64,000 bases of DNA, taken from contig CAKMJT010000013.1 of assembly GCA_927407015.1 (NCBI GenBank), positions 1 to 64,000 on the forward strand, in the 5' to 3' direction. Below, piece after piece: positions 1-8,452 of this stretch. The first letter of the stretch is position 1; the number at the start of each line of letters is the position of its first letter. The stretch is from an uncultured Proteiniphilum sp. (GTDB lineage Bacteria; Bacteroidota; Bacteroidia; Bacteroidales; Dysgonomonadaceae). The translations under genes were made by a program, and so were the position numbers. The notes beneath the pieces are model-generated. The model searched no databases, was not told where the DNA came from, and saw only the letters and a list, made by a program, of their open reading frames with translations.

Positions 1-48
1 ATCTATTACCTAAAAAATTAGGGTTTGGGTTTAAGTTGAACGACTTAC

Positions 49-82
49 AAAAAAAGGATCTCATGTGTGAGATCCTTTTTTT
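49..82 (-). terminator. Rho-independent terminator after the skp pair
   Basis: An 8-bp perfect stem (GGATCTCA with TGAGATCC, loop TGTG) lies at 56-75, with an A run on the left (U run on the minus strand) and a T run on the right. It sits 16 bases beyond the stop of the last minus-strand skp gene. The two-sided tract means it could also stop transcription entering from the left. Confidence 0.85.
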
Positions 83-97
83 GGCTGATGGTTTGTT

Positions 98-607
98 TTA
101 TTTCAGGCCCAATTTAGTTTTTACCTGCGGTGTGATATTCACGGCTGTGGGACTTACATAAACAATGGGTGACTGCATGGTTGAAACATCGAAAACAAAG
201 GTATACTTGTTTTCATCTCCCACAGCCTTGATGGCTTCTGCAATCTTTTTATTCACCGGTTCAATTAATTGCTGCTGTAACTGCTGCATTTCCTGCTGGC
301 TGTTCTGCAGATAGATCTGATATCTCTCCTGTATCTGCGCCAGTTGCTTTTGCTGGTCTTGTTGCACGGTCTCAGACGTTGACGGAGCTTTCCCAAATTC
401 TTCTGTTTTTTTGTTGAATTCGTCTACCAGTGCCTGTCCGTTCTTTGAGATTTCTTCCTGTTTCGTGGTAAGCTGTTTCTCAATACCGGCCAATTCAGGC
501 ATAGCCGAAAAAATCTCCTGAGCGTTGAGGTACGCGATTTTCACATCTTGTGCAACAGCTGCTAAGGGAGCCAGTGCAATAAAAAAGATCAATAATTTCT
601 TTAACAT
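98..607 (-). CDS. OmpH/Skp family periplasmic chaperone
   Basis: A 169-residue periplasmic chaperone of the Skp/OmpH family, which holds unfolded outer-membrane proteins on their way to BamA. The sequence shows an N-terminal signal peptide (about residues 1-19, ending in AVAQ), a first beta strand (VKIAYLNAQEIFSAMPE), then a long charged and Gln-rich coiled coil (about 45-125) and a C-terminal return to the body domain; this is the Skp jellyfish layout. It is the last gene of the minus-strand run DUF6089-uppS-bamA-skp-skp, 67 bp after the other skp copy, and is followed by a strong terminator. The paired skp genes are only moderately similar, so they are old paralogues rather than a recent duplication. 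Family assignment is firm; client specificity is unknown. Confidence 0.9.
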   Translation of the reverse strand: MLKKLLIFFIALAPLAAVAQDVKIAYLNAQEIFSAMPELAGIEKQLTTKQEEISKNGQALVDEFNKKTEEFGKAPSTSETVQQDQQKQLAQIQERYQIYLQNSQQEMQQLQQQLIEPVNKKIAEAIKAVGDENKYTFVFDVSTMQSPIVYVSPTAVNITPQVKTKLGLK

Positions 608-674
608 GATTCTATTTGTAATTAATAATTTATAATTCCGGAATAAATTGGGTGTAAAGATAATCTATTTATTT

Positions 675-1187
675 TTAATACCCTAACCTTGAAAGAACCT
701 GATCGCTGATATCAATGCTGGGCGATGCAAAAATAATGGATGTCGCGGAGGCTCTGTCCATTACCAACGTATAACCTGATGCGGTGGCAATCTCTTTCAC
801 TGCCTCATAGATATTATCCTGAATGGGTTTGATCAGCTTTTCCTGCTGTTTAAACAGCTCACCCTGGGGACCGAAATACTGGTTTCTAAGTTCCTGAAGG
901 TCATTTTCCCTGGCAACTATTTCATTTTCACGTCTTGTTTTTTCATTCCCTGCAAGGAACACCAGATCAGCCTGATATTTTTTATACATGGCATTCACGG
1001 TCTCCACTTCTTCATCCACCTTGCTCTGCCATTGTTCTGACAGCGTTTCCAGTTGTTTGTTGGCCGATTCGTAGGTGGGAATTTTCTTCAGGATGTACTC
1101 CATATCAATCAGCGCATATTTCTGTGCATAGCTGCTTCCAAGCGTTAACGCCATAAATAACCCGATAAAAAATAATGTTTTTTTCAT
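675..1187 (-). CDS. OmpH/Skp family periplasmic chaperone (second copy)
   Basis: A 170-residue Skp/OmpH paralogue. A signal peptide (about 1-21, ending SYAQ) precedes the KYALIDMEYILKKIP strand and a central coiled coil rich in Glu, Gln and Lys (about 40-120); the C-terminus resembles the other copy (YTLVMD versus YTFVFD, then SPSID.S..V versus SPTAVN.TPQV). It lies between bamA and the other skp copy, a common Bacteroidota order, and should deliver outer-membrane proteins to the Bam complex. A 353-bp stretch with duplicated hairpin sequence separates it from bamA, so it may have its own promoter or post-transcriptional control rather than simply continuing the bamA transcript. Confidence 0.9.
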   Translation of the reverse strand: MKKTLFFIGLFMALTLGSSYAQKYALIDMEYILKKIPTYESANKQLETLSEQWQSKVDEEVETVNAMYKKYQADLVFLAGNEKTRRENEIVARENDLQELRNQYFGPQGELFKQQEKLIKPIQDNIYEAVKEIATASGYTLVMDRASATSIIFASPSIDISDQVLSRLGY

Positions 1188-1540
1188 ACGATAAAATTTT
1201 ATTCTTTTACATTAAGGTCGTATGGAACTCGCGATTATCATGTTCCCTGGTGAGAACGGTTCTCATGCTCGTTTCATACGTCAATTTTTTATTTATACTA
1301 TTAAGGTCTTATGGGATCTGCAAATGATCATCATCTCGTGTACAAATGATGTCCAAGCCCATTTCATAGGATTCTTGTTTTGTTCTTGTCTGTTTACCTG
1401 TCATTTAAGACGGTTTGCAGTGCGAAACGTTTACAGGAGTCTCAATAAATTATGTTAATAACTGGCAGAAAGCGTTTTCGATGCCTGACCATCAGCATTG
1501 CCGGGAATCGTTTTTCAGTAACTCAACCCCTGTCAACCGG
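1188..1540. repeat. bamA-skp intergenic region with duplicated hairpin sequence
   Basis: No credible gene is visible in these 353 bases. Two imperfect direct copies about 89-90 bp apart begin ATTAAGGTC.TATGG (1211 and 1300) and each ends with TTTCATA.G (near 1272 and 1362). In each copy the start can pair with the end: CGTATGGAAC (1219-1228) with GTTTCATACG (1271-1280) is 10 bp with one G-T pair. The pairing is better on the plus strand than on the minus strand. The role is unknown; it could be a structured leader of the downstream skp or a small RNA. Confidence 0.5.
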
Positions 1541-4237
1541 TCAGAACTCCTGTCCGATAATAAAGTGGAACTGGCTTCCACCTCTCTGTCTGCTACCTGT
1601 ACCGAACACTGTGTCGAATCCGTATGCCCAGTCGATACCCATCAGCCCGATCATGGGGAGGAATATACGCGCACCCACACCTGCTGAACGTTTCAAGTCG
1701 AACGGATTCAGATCTTTCACGTATTGCCAGGCGTTACCCGCTTCCAGAAAGGCAACACCATAAATCGTGGAATTGGGCTCCAGGATAAAGGGATAACGTA
1801 CTTCCACGCCGAGGCGAGTATAGGCGCGTGCCTGCTGGGCAATTGAATTGTTCTCATACCCTCTCAGCGCGATATTCTCCGTAGCGAAAGAATTGGAATA
1901 ACCACTCATCCCGTCACCACCCACATCGAATGTTTCAAAAGGTGTCAGCTTGTTCAAGGTATAGTGTCCCAGAACCCCGAATTCCACTCTTGTGGCCAGC
2001 ACCGGTGTTCTTGTAACGGTGGAGGGGGTCAGAGGTGTAAAGGTACGAATCTTCAGTTTCCATTTGTGGTATTCGTTCCATTTGTATTTTTCCGGATTGC
2101 TGTAGGCCATACTCGCATAATCTTTACCATCCCACAACGAGAAGGGGGGGGTGGCACTCACACTTAAGGTGAATTGTGAGCCGGTGCGTGTGTAAATAGG
2201 ATTGTCGGTTGATATGCGTGACAACGTTAATCCCATGGTGATACTGTTGCTTATCCCGGTCTGGAAGGGAAACTGATTCCACGACCAGTTTTTCAGTCCA
2301 TAACGCTGATATCCCAGTTCGGCCATGAACTGAAAGTAATCATCGGGCCATTCGAGTCGTTTTCCGTATCCAAGCGTAAGCCCAAGCATACTGAATACCT
2401 GGTTGGGGTCGTAAGCATACTCGGCCATATCCTGATAACCTCCTCCGTAACCGCCATACCCGCCATACCCGCCATACCCGCCGTAGCCGCCACCGTAAGG
2501 ATATCCGCCATAGCCTCCGTAACCGGACATATAGGGATCGTAATAGCTGTTTTGCGAATAGTAATCGCTGTTCAATCCGGTATATCTGGAGTAATAGGCA
2601 CTTACGGACAGGTTGTTCGGCCTTTTACCCCCGAACCAGGGTTCCACAAACTGGAACTGGTAAGACTGATAGTAGCGGCCGTTTGTCTGCGCACTTAAGA
2701 CAAGTGTCTGTCCTTCTCCCTGAGGGATGATCCCTCTGTGCATGGAAGGATTCAACAGATTCTTGAGAGAGAAGTTATTCAGCTTCAAACTCAGTTTACC
2801 TACCAGCCCGGTGACGCCCCAGCCGGCTGAGAACTCAATCTGGTCGTTTCCTTTCGAGGTGAGCGGATAGGTGATATCTACCGTGCCATCCTCCGGATTG
2901 GGGTTGATTCCCCCGGAGATATCGGCGGAGAGCGCTTCAGGATCGAAGTGACCCGTTTGCGCTATCTCGCGTACCGAGCGCAAAAGTGCTTCCTTGCTGA
3001 ATACGGCACCCGGCTTCGTCCTTAACTCTCTCCGGATCACATCTTCATAGAGACGGTCGTTTCCCTGGATAATCACTCTTTTGATGGTTGCCTTAGGCCC
3101 TTCCACTACGCGCAGTTCCAGATCCACAGAGTCATTTTCTATATTGATCTCCACCGGGTCTATATTCGAAAACAGGTATCCGTTGTTCTGGTACAGGTTC
3201 ACGGCAGCGTCCTCGTCCGAAATCAGCCGCTCCTGCAGTTTCTTCTGGTTATAAATGTCACCCGGAGCCATATTCAGGAGTTGACCCAGCTGTGCTGATG
3301 AATATTGTGTATTTCCAACCCAGTTGATGGAACGGATGTTGTACAGTGGTCCTTCATCAACCAGAATCTCGATGTTCACCGTTTTTTCATCATGCTTATA
3401 CACCGTGTCGCGGATGATTTCAGCGTCTCGGTATCCTTTCTCCTGGTATTTGCTGATGATGTTTCTCTTGTCTTCTTCATAAAGGTCCTCCACAAACTTC
3501 TTCGCACGAAAGATATTTTTGATCTTTCCCTTTTCGTTTGTTTTTTTCATTGCCCGTTTCAACTGGTTGTCGGTAAGAGCCTCATTACCCTCTATCATGA
3601 TGCTGTTCACCTTGAGTTTCTCCTTTTTGTCGACGGTTATTTCCAGGATCACCTGATTCCTCTGTGTGGTATCGGGACGCTGTTCAATGCTCACTTCAGC
3701 ATCGCCGAAACCTTTTTCATCGAAAAAGCTTTTGATCATGGTTTTTGCCCGGTCTATCTGTGGGGGAGTAATCTGATTACCTTTCACGAACCCGATCTTT
3801 TCCTCAATATCTTCCTGTTCGCTTTTCTTCATCCCGATATAGCGGATATCAGTGACCCGCGGACGATCAGTAAGGCGTATCTCAAGCCAGACACTGTCGC
3901 CTTCTACTCGCTGCTGCAATATTTTCACATCGGAAAAGAGACCTTGTTTCCAAAATCTTTTCAGAGCACTCGTGATCTCATTACCGGGAATCAGGATCTC
4001 CTGTCCCTTCGACAAACCGGAAAAACCTACCAGGACGAATTTTTGATCTTCATACATGGTCCCTTCCACACCGGTTACATCGATATCGGCTATGGTGTAT
4101 TTCTTGGGTGGTGCCGTATAGTTCACAGGTAACTCATCCGATACATTCGTGCGTGCAGTGTCGGTAATCTGCGCCTGTACTGCCGCCTGTGAAAGTATGA
4201 TGAATAATAGAAGCAAATGGAATATTTTCTTCAGCAT
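1541..4237 (-). CDS. bamA: Outer membrane protein assembly factor BamA
   Basis: An 898-residue Omp85 protein, the central insertase that folds beta-barrel proteins into the outer membrane. A signal peptide (about 1-22) is followed by five POTRA domains (about 45-455, with repeated turns such as YTIADIDVTGVEG, LKVNSIMIEGNEAL and ATIKRVIIQGNDRL) and a 16-strand barrel that ends in an aromatic residue (QEF). The family is longer in Bacteroidota than in Proteobacteria, and this copy carries a Gly-Gly-Tyr tandem repeat at about residues 570-605 in a surface loop. It sits 47 bp after uppS and upstream of two skp chaperones, so chaperone and insertase are encoded together. The start ATG follows uppS directly and begins a normal signal peptide. 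Confidence 0.96.
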   Translation of the reverse strand: MLKKIFHLLLLFIILSQAAVQAQITDTARTNVSDELPVNYTAPPKKYTIADIDVTGVEGTMYEDQKFVLVGFSGLSKGQEILIPGNEITSALKRFWKQGLFSDVKILQQRVEGDSVWLEIRLTDRPRVTDIRYIGMKKSEQEDIEEKIGFVKGNQITPPQIDRAKTMIKSFFDEKGFGDAEVSIEQRPDTTQRNQVILEITVDKKEKLKVNSIMIEGNEALTDNQLKRAMKKTNEKGKIKNIFRAKKFVEDLYEEDKRNIISKYQEKGYRDAEIIRDTVYKHDEKTVNIEILVDEGPLYNIRSINWVGNTQYSSAQLGQLLNMAPGDIYNQKKLQERLISDEDAAVNLYQNNGYLFSNIDPVEINIENDSVDLELRVVEGPKATIKRVIIQGNDRLYEDVIRRELRTKPGAVFSKEALLRSVREIAQTGHFDPEALSADISGGINPNPEDGTVDITYPLTSKGNDQIEFSAGWGVTGLVGKLSLKLNNFSLKNLLNPSMHRGIIPQGEGQTLVLSAQTNGRYYQSYQFQFVEPWFGGKRPNNLSVSAYYSRYTGLNSDYYSQNSYYDPYMSGYGGYGGYPYGGGYGGYGGYGGYGGYGGGYQDMAEYAYDPNQVFSMLGLTLGYGKRLEWPDDYFQFMAELGYQRYGLKNWSWNQFPFQTGISNSITMGLTLSRISTDNPIYTRTGSQFTLSVSATPPFSLWDGKDYASMAYSNPEKYKWNEYHKWKLKIRTFTPLTPSTVTRTPVLATRVEFGVLGHYTLNKLTPFETFDVGGDGMSGYSNSFATENIALRGYENNSIAQQARAYTRLGVEVRYPFILEPNSTIYGVAFLEAGNAWQYVKDLNPFDLKRSAGVGARIFLPMIGLMGIDWAYGFDTVFGTGSRQRGGSQFHFIIGQEF
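2425..2530 (-). repeat. In-frame GGY tandem repeat inside bamA
   Basis: A 9-bp unit related to CCGCCATAC (plus strand) is repeated many times, encoding repeats of Gly-Gly-Tyr in a predicted extracellular loop of the BamA barrel. Units are multiples of three bases, so slippage would change loop length without breaking the frame. Confidence 0.8.
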
Positions 4238-4284
4238 TGTAAAATTTTCTTTTCTCTGACTGTCTTTTGTTCAGTGTAGACCAA

Positions 4285-5034
4285 TTATTGTTCGAATTCT
4301 ATCTGTTCGCTGATTTTGCCGTATCTCCTTTCGCGCCCCTGATAGTAGAGAACAGCATCGTACAGCTCTTTTTCGCCGAAATCGGGCCAGAAAGTATCGG
4401 TAAAGTAAAACTCTGTGTAGGCACATTGCCACAACAGAAAATTACTGATCCGACGTTCTCCTCCTGTTCTTATCAGCAAATCCGGATCGGGGAGATCGCG
4501 GGTGGTAAGATAATTACCAATGGTTTCTTCGTTGATATCTTTTTCCTGTAAAATACCTCTTGTTACAGCACCGGTTATTTTTTTTGTGGCTTCTGCAAGC
4601 TCCCATCTCGACGAATAGCTTAAGGCAATCACCAGGGTGAGTCTTGTTCCTCCTGCTGTCTCACGAATACATTCGTCAAGCGTGGTGTGGACATATTCGG
4701 GCAACCGGTCCAGATCGCCTATACACATGATACGAACTCCGTTTCTTTTCAAATCCGTTGTTTCCCGGGTGATGGCATACACCATCAAATGCATCAGGCC
4801 CTCTACCTCTTCCGCGGGACGACTCCAGTTTTCAGTAGAGAAAGCATAGAGCGTAAGGTATTGAATCGATGCTTTGGAAGCGGCTTCCACCACTTTCTTG
4901 ATTGCAACGACACCCTCTTTATGTCCTTCGCCTCTTTCCAGCCCTCTGGCTTTTGCCCAGCGTCCGTTTCCGTCCATGATGATGGCTATGTGAACTGGAA
5001 GGCGATTATGATCAAGTTTGTCAAATAAAGACAT
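4285..5034 (-). CDS. uppS: Isoprenyl (undecaprenyl) diphosphate synthase
   Basis: A 249-residue cis-prenyltransferase that condenses isopentenyl diphosphate onto farnesyl diphosphate to make the C55 carrier lipid for peptidoglycan and surface glycans. The sequence has the diagnostic MDGNGRWAK motif (catalytic Asp21), a GHKEG loop, YLTLYAFSTENWSR and the C-terminal RTGGERRISNFLLWQ motif. I start at MSLFDKLDHNRLP (5034) because this matches family length; an upstream in-frame start would add 15 unrelated residues and overlap the gene before it. It is 19 bp after the DUF6089 gene and 47 bp before bamA, in an envelope biogenesis operon. Confidence 0.95.
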   Translation of the reverse strand: MSLFDKLDHNRLPVHIAIIMDGNGRWAKARGLERGEGHKEGVVAIKKVVEAASKASIQYLTLYAFSTENWSRPAEEVEGLMHLMVYAITRETTDLKRNGVRIMCIGDLDRLPEYVHTTLDECIRETAGGTRLTLVIALSYSSRWELAEATKKITGAVTRGILQEKDINEETIGNYLTTRDLPDPDLLIRTGGERRISNFLLWQCAYTEFYFTDTFWPDFGEKELYDAVLYYQGRERRYGKISEQIEFEQ

Positions 5035-5053
5035 CTCTTTTACGGCTAAATAA

Positions 5054-5767
5054 TTAATTGCCGTGACAGGGATCCTCACGCATGACGAACTCCCATGTCA
5101 GGTAAATCATTGTGATTGAATACCAATCCTGGTTTTTGAGAAAGCTGCTCCCGATACCGTATGGATGGTTTAAACTCCAACCCGGTTCTTCCCGGGTGAC
5201 GTCAAAATCGTCCCTGAACAGCTTCCGCATTGAAAACTCAATGCCGATATTCATTCTGTTTTTTAATTTATACTTAAACCCAACCCCCAATGGCATATGT
5301 ACGCGAAGGAAATCACTCTCACCCGTGGCTCCGGTGATCCCGGCGCCGGCAAACAAGTAGGGTGTATAGGATCTTGTCCCGATGTAAGCATACTTGTCGC
5401 TGTAAGGGAAAAAGTTAAACTCCAGTTGTGTGCCCAGCTCTGCAAATGTGCGATGAAAGGTTGCCTGTTGTTCCAGCGGAAACTGTTGACCCGAATCCTC
5501 CGTATTGCCTGAAACAGTACCTGCCAGCAGATTCACTTTCCCCGCCCAGTGAAAGGAGAAGTTGTATCTGAACAAGATGCCTCCGGCAATACCGGGCGAG
5601 AGGTATAATCTGGTTTGATTGGCATCTCCCATATAGAACGAACACCCTGCTGCACCTCCAAGCTCATATTTATACTCCTGTGAACAGATGTGTAAGGGAC
5701 ATATCACGAGGAATATTCCCGTCGTTAAAAGAGAGAAAAAGACCTGATGCCTGCTTAGAAAACTCAT
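5054..5767 (-). CDS. DUF6089 family outer-membrane protein (PorG-like)
   Basis: A 237-residue predicted small beta-barrel: a hydrophobic signal segment (about 8-29), then alternating strands with conserved features (YELGGAAGCSFYMGDAN, ATFHRTFAELGTQLEFNFFPY, YTPYLFAGAGIT, RMNIGIEFSMRKLF). The DUF6089 family is typically encoded just upstream of uppS and bamA in Bacteroidota. A related protein, PorG, belongs to the type IX secretion system in gliding or pathogenic members, but no other type IX gene is in this window, so a secretion role is not shown here. Lead gene of the minus-strand run. Identification rests on sequence style and position. Confidence 0.75.
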   Translation of the reverse strand: MSFLSRHQVFFSLLTTGIFLVICPLHICSQEYKYELGGAAGCSFYMGDANQTRLYLSPGIAGGILFRYNFSFHWAGKVNLLAGTVSGNTEDSGQQFPLEQQATFHRTFAELGTQLEFNFFPYSDKYAYIGTRSYTPYLFAGAGITGATGESDFLRVHMPLGVGFKYKLKNRMNIGIEFSMRKLFRDDFDVTREEPGWSLNHPYGIGSSFLKNQDWYSITMIYLTWEFVMREDPCHGN

Positions 5768-5858
5768 TCTTCCATCCTGATTTGGTGATACTGTCTCTAC
5801 TGTAACGCAAAATCAGACAATAAATTATTTCATTCACAGCGAATGTTTCATGAATCAT

Positions 5859-7208
5859 TTACATTCCGGAAAATTTATTGAGCCTGCCTTTCCATACCTC
5901 TACAAGTTGTGTCTGGGTTGCGGATATTCCGCCGAATATCCATATATAGTTATCTGCATCGGTGATAACAGATGCAGCTGTTCTTTGTCTAAAGTCTGCA
6001 GGAAAAGCCTGATTATCTCCAGCGGCAATCCAGTCCAGTCCATAGTTGTCGGAGTACATGAGTGAATTCTTTCCCGCGGACACGGTCAGCAGATAAGGTT
6101 TGTTGTCATAGAAAAACAGGGTGTTATCAACCAAAGACAACGTTGCAGGTAGTCTCGAAGGAATCAGGGTGATGATGCCGTCTTTTTCCTGAAGAATCCA
6201 AATGTTCTCATTACGGGTATTGTTTGCTTTCATCCCGCCCGACAAAATCATTGATTTTAAAGAATAAGAGGTGGGAACGTCTACCATCGCAACTGAAAAA
6301 TCCTTTACGGGGATATTATCAGGAACTTGATTCATCAGGGTCATTACGGTAAAATTGTTGGTAGCGGCAAACGTAAGCGTGCCATTGTAATCAACCGCTA
6401 TCAGTATATTCCCGTCGGCGGCAGCAGGTAATTCACCGTAAATAGCTCTCACCCGATAAGGTGTGACAACAGGCTTCCAGTTGATTCCGTCCACTGTTTT
6501 ATAGATGGTCGATGTGGTCGTATCGAGCGCATAGACCGCATCTCGTGAGGCTGTGAGCGAAGATAACAGGATGGTGAAAGGCAGCCCGGTCAGGTTGGCA
6601 GTTGTCCAGTTAACGCCGTCGGTGGCGGGGGTTGACATTGCTTTTATCTCTGTTCCGGATGTAAAGTATGTGATGAATCGGTTGTTGAAAGTGATTGTCT
6701 TTTGAGACGCTACCGTTGTCGGGAGATAGTTCGTCTTTTTATTCTCCCATGTGAGGATATAGGGATCCTGCTGGTAGATATTCATTTCGAACTGATAGGT
6801 CTTGGTCGTTTTTCCATCGGGAGCGGTAGTGGTTATCTGTTGTAACCTGTTCACGGCAACCGAATCGGATTGAATCCAGGCATAGCTGCTGTCCGGTTCC
6901 ACCAGTTTGAGCATGATCTGTGAGTAGGGACTATACGTGCTTGCTCCGTTGATGGTCAGCACAACACTGTCTACCAGAAACTGATAGGGTAATGGTTCTT
7001 TGTTGAATATTTTTCCGTTTATCTGGTCGATGGTAAACCGGGTCGCTGATAACAGGCTGGAAGTGTCTGCTTTGGATGACAGGGAGAAGGCATAAATCTG
7101 GGCATCGGGTGAATATTCCACTTCTTCGGTGGTAGAATTAAGGCATGAGGAAAAGAGCAACAGGTTTACGACTAGTACCGATGTCCAGAGGAAATATTTA
7201 GATATCAT
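5859..7208 (-). CDS. DUF6242-like lipoprotein with beta-propeller-like repeats
   Basis: A 449-residue predicted lipoprotein: signal segment with lipobox-like LLLFSSC (Cys about 23). The N-terminal domain (FTIDQINGKIFNKEPLPYQF) looks like the DUF6242 N-terminal region of Bacteroidales lipoproteins. The rest contains repeated motifs of the kind seen in photosystem-assembly/BNR propellers: VYALDTTTSTIYKTVDGINWKPV and LMYSDNYGLDWIAAGDN, followed by WIFGGI. It is likely surface- or periplasm-exposed and membrane-anchored. No catalytic motif is visible and the function is unknown. I chose the ATG at 7208 over an upstream TTG because it begins the signal peptide cleanly. Confidence 0.65.
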   Translation of the reverse strand: MISKYFLWTSVLVVNLLLFSSCLNSTTEEVEYSPDAQIYAFSLSSKADTSSLLSATRFTIDQINGKIFNKEPLPYQFLVDSVVLTINGASTYSPYSQIMLKLVEPDSSYAWIQSDSVAVNRLQQITTTAPDGKTTKTYQFEMNIYQQDPYILTWENKKTNYLPTTVASQKTITFNNRFITYFTSGTEIKAMSTPATDGVNWTTANLTGLPFTILLSSLTASRDAVYALDTTTSTIYKTVDGINWKPVVTPYRVRAIYGELPAAADGNILIAVDYNGTLTFAATNNFTVMTLMNQVPDNIPVKDFSVAMVDVPTSYSLKSMILSGGMKANNTRNENIWILQEKDGIITLIPSRLPATLSLVDNTLFFYDNKPYLLTVSAGKNSLMYSDNYGLDWIAAGDNQAFPADFRQRTAASVITDADNYIWIFGGISATQTQLVEVWKGRLNKFSGM

Positions 7209-7290
7209 TTGTTTCAAAAATATTGTACACCACGTTTAAGATATGCAAAAGTAGGAAGATTTTTCGCTTTAACCATATTAAAATGAATAT

Positions 7291-8361
7291 TTAAAGAAAA
7301 TTTCGAGTTATTTTACTCTTTAAGTGAAATTGAATCGAATCTAAATACTTTTTAGTACTTATTTCTTTCCCTTGTATATCAGGGGCTTTTACACCCGAGA
7401 AGAGCATTTTTTCAGCGATCTCCACGTAGGCCTCATCCCATAGTTCCGTTTCAATGAAAGTGGATAACAATTTGGCACCTCCTTCAACCAGTAATGAATA
7501 TATATTCTCGTTGTACAGATGATGAAGTACTTGTTTGACAGTGTCTTGTGAAAAATCGATCACTATATGTTTTACCCGATTTTCCCAGTGCGATTCTCCG
7601 GGAGGTGACGCCGTGAAGACGAGGGTAGGGGCTGATCCGTCAAACAGAGCCGATGTACGGGGTATTTTGTGATCCCTGTCTATCACCACTCTGGTGGGGT
7701 GATGTCCGTACCATTTTCTGGCGGTAAGCTGGGGATTGTCCAGCAGGGCAGTGTTGGTGCCGACCAGAATACCCTGGACCTGTGTGCGGAACTTATGGAC
7801 AATGCACTGTGTCAGGCTGTTTGAGATCATTACCGGTGATTGATCATCAGGGGACAGTCGATGGCGATCCATGTACCCATCCTTGCTCTGTGCCCACTTC
7901 AATATGACAAAGGGTCTGTTGTAGAGCTGGTTTACTAAAAAGATCCTGTTCAATTCCCTGGCTTCCTCCTCCAGCATCCCCACAGTCACTTCAATGCCGT
8001 GCGCTCTCATCCTGTCGATTCCTTTGCCGGCCACATGCGGGTTGGGATCTGTGACGGCCACCACCACACGGGGAATCTTCCTGGCGATGATCAAATCGGC
8101 ACATGGCGGTGTTTTACCCTGATGGGCGCAAGGTTCCAGAGATACATACAGGGTTGCTTCCGTCAGCAGTGATTCATCTCTGACCGAGGCAAGGGCATTC
8201 ACTTCGGCATGTGCTTCCCCATACTGCCGGTGATATCCTTCGCCGATAATTTGATCGTTATGCACGATGACAGCACCTACCATGGGGTTGGGATTGACAT
8301 AACCCTCACCTTTTCGGGCAAGCTGAAGGCATCGGTGCATAAATACAGTATGTAACGCCAT
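7291..8361 (-). CDS. ribD: Bifunctional riboflavin biosynthesis deaminase/reductase RibD
   Basis: A 356-residue enzyme for the second and third steps of riboflavin synthesis: it deaminates the pyrimidinone ring, then reduces the ribosyl side chain with NADPH. The N-terminal deaminase domain shows the zinc ligands H51-A-E53 and the PCAHQGKTPPC motif (Cys78, Cys87). The reductase domain (about 150-356) shows ILKWAQSKDGYMD, GTNTALLDNPQLTAR and LLVEGGAKLLSTF. The start at MALHTVFMHRCLQLA (8361) gives normal length; a longer reading would run into the divergent prmC. No FMN riboswitch is visible upstream. It is transcribed divergently from prmC across 91 bp. Confidence 0.95.
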   Translation of the reverse strand: MALHTVFMHRCLQLARKGEGYVNPNPMVGAVIVHNDQIIGEGYHRQYGEAHAEVNALASVRDESLLTEATLYVSLEPCAHQGKTPPCADLIIARKIPRVVVAVTDPNPHVAGKGIDRMRAHGIEVTVGMLEEEARELNRIFLVNQLYNRPFVILKWAQSKDGYMDRHRLSPDDQSPVMISNSLTQCIVHKFRTQVQGILVGTNTALLDNPQLTARKWYGHHPTRVVIDRDHKIPRTSALFDGSAPTLVFTASPPGESHWENRVKHIVIDFSQDTVKQVLHHLYNENIYSLLVEGGAKLLSTFIETELWDEAYVEIAEKMLFSGVKAPDIQGKEISTKKYLDSIQFHLKSKITRNFL

Positions 8362-8367
8362 TTTTTT

Positions 8368-8375
8368 TATCTTTG
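8368..8375 (+). promoter_or_regulatory. Candidate -7 box for prmC-recX-comF
   Basis: TATCTTTG matches the Bacteroidetes -7 consensus TAnnTTTG and lies 77 bases before the prmC start, inside the divergent gap with ribD. No convincing -33 TTTG box is seen. Confidence 0.45.
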
Positions 8376-8452
8376 CTCTGTCAAACACCGGGAGGATATA
8401 TCCGACGGATGATTCCGGTACGAGATATTCATTCAGCATATAAACCATTGCT

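Noticed and set aside
1222..1763. Short plus-strand frames in the bamA-skp gap
   Set aside because: Overlap each other and the bamA end, with no conserved protein character; the repeats there look structural.
2425..2530. Regular short repeats as a possible CRISPR array
   Set aside because: Units are 9 bp without spacers and encode an in-frame GGY stretch of BamA.
3305..4132. 275-codon plus-strand frame antisense to bamA
   Set aside because: Lies wholly inside a clear BamA coding sequence; a shadow frame with no family features.
8361..8452. FMN riboswitch before ribD
   Set aside because: The gap is only 91 bases and none of the conserved FMN aptamer stems can be seen.
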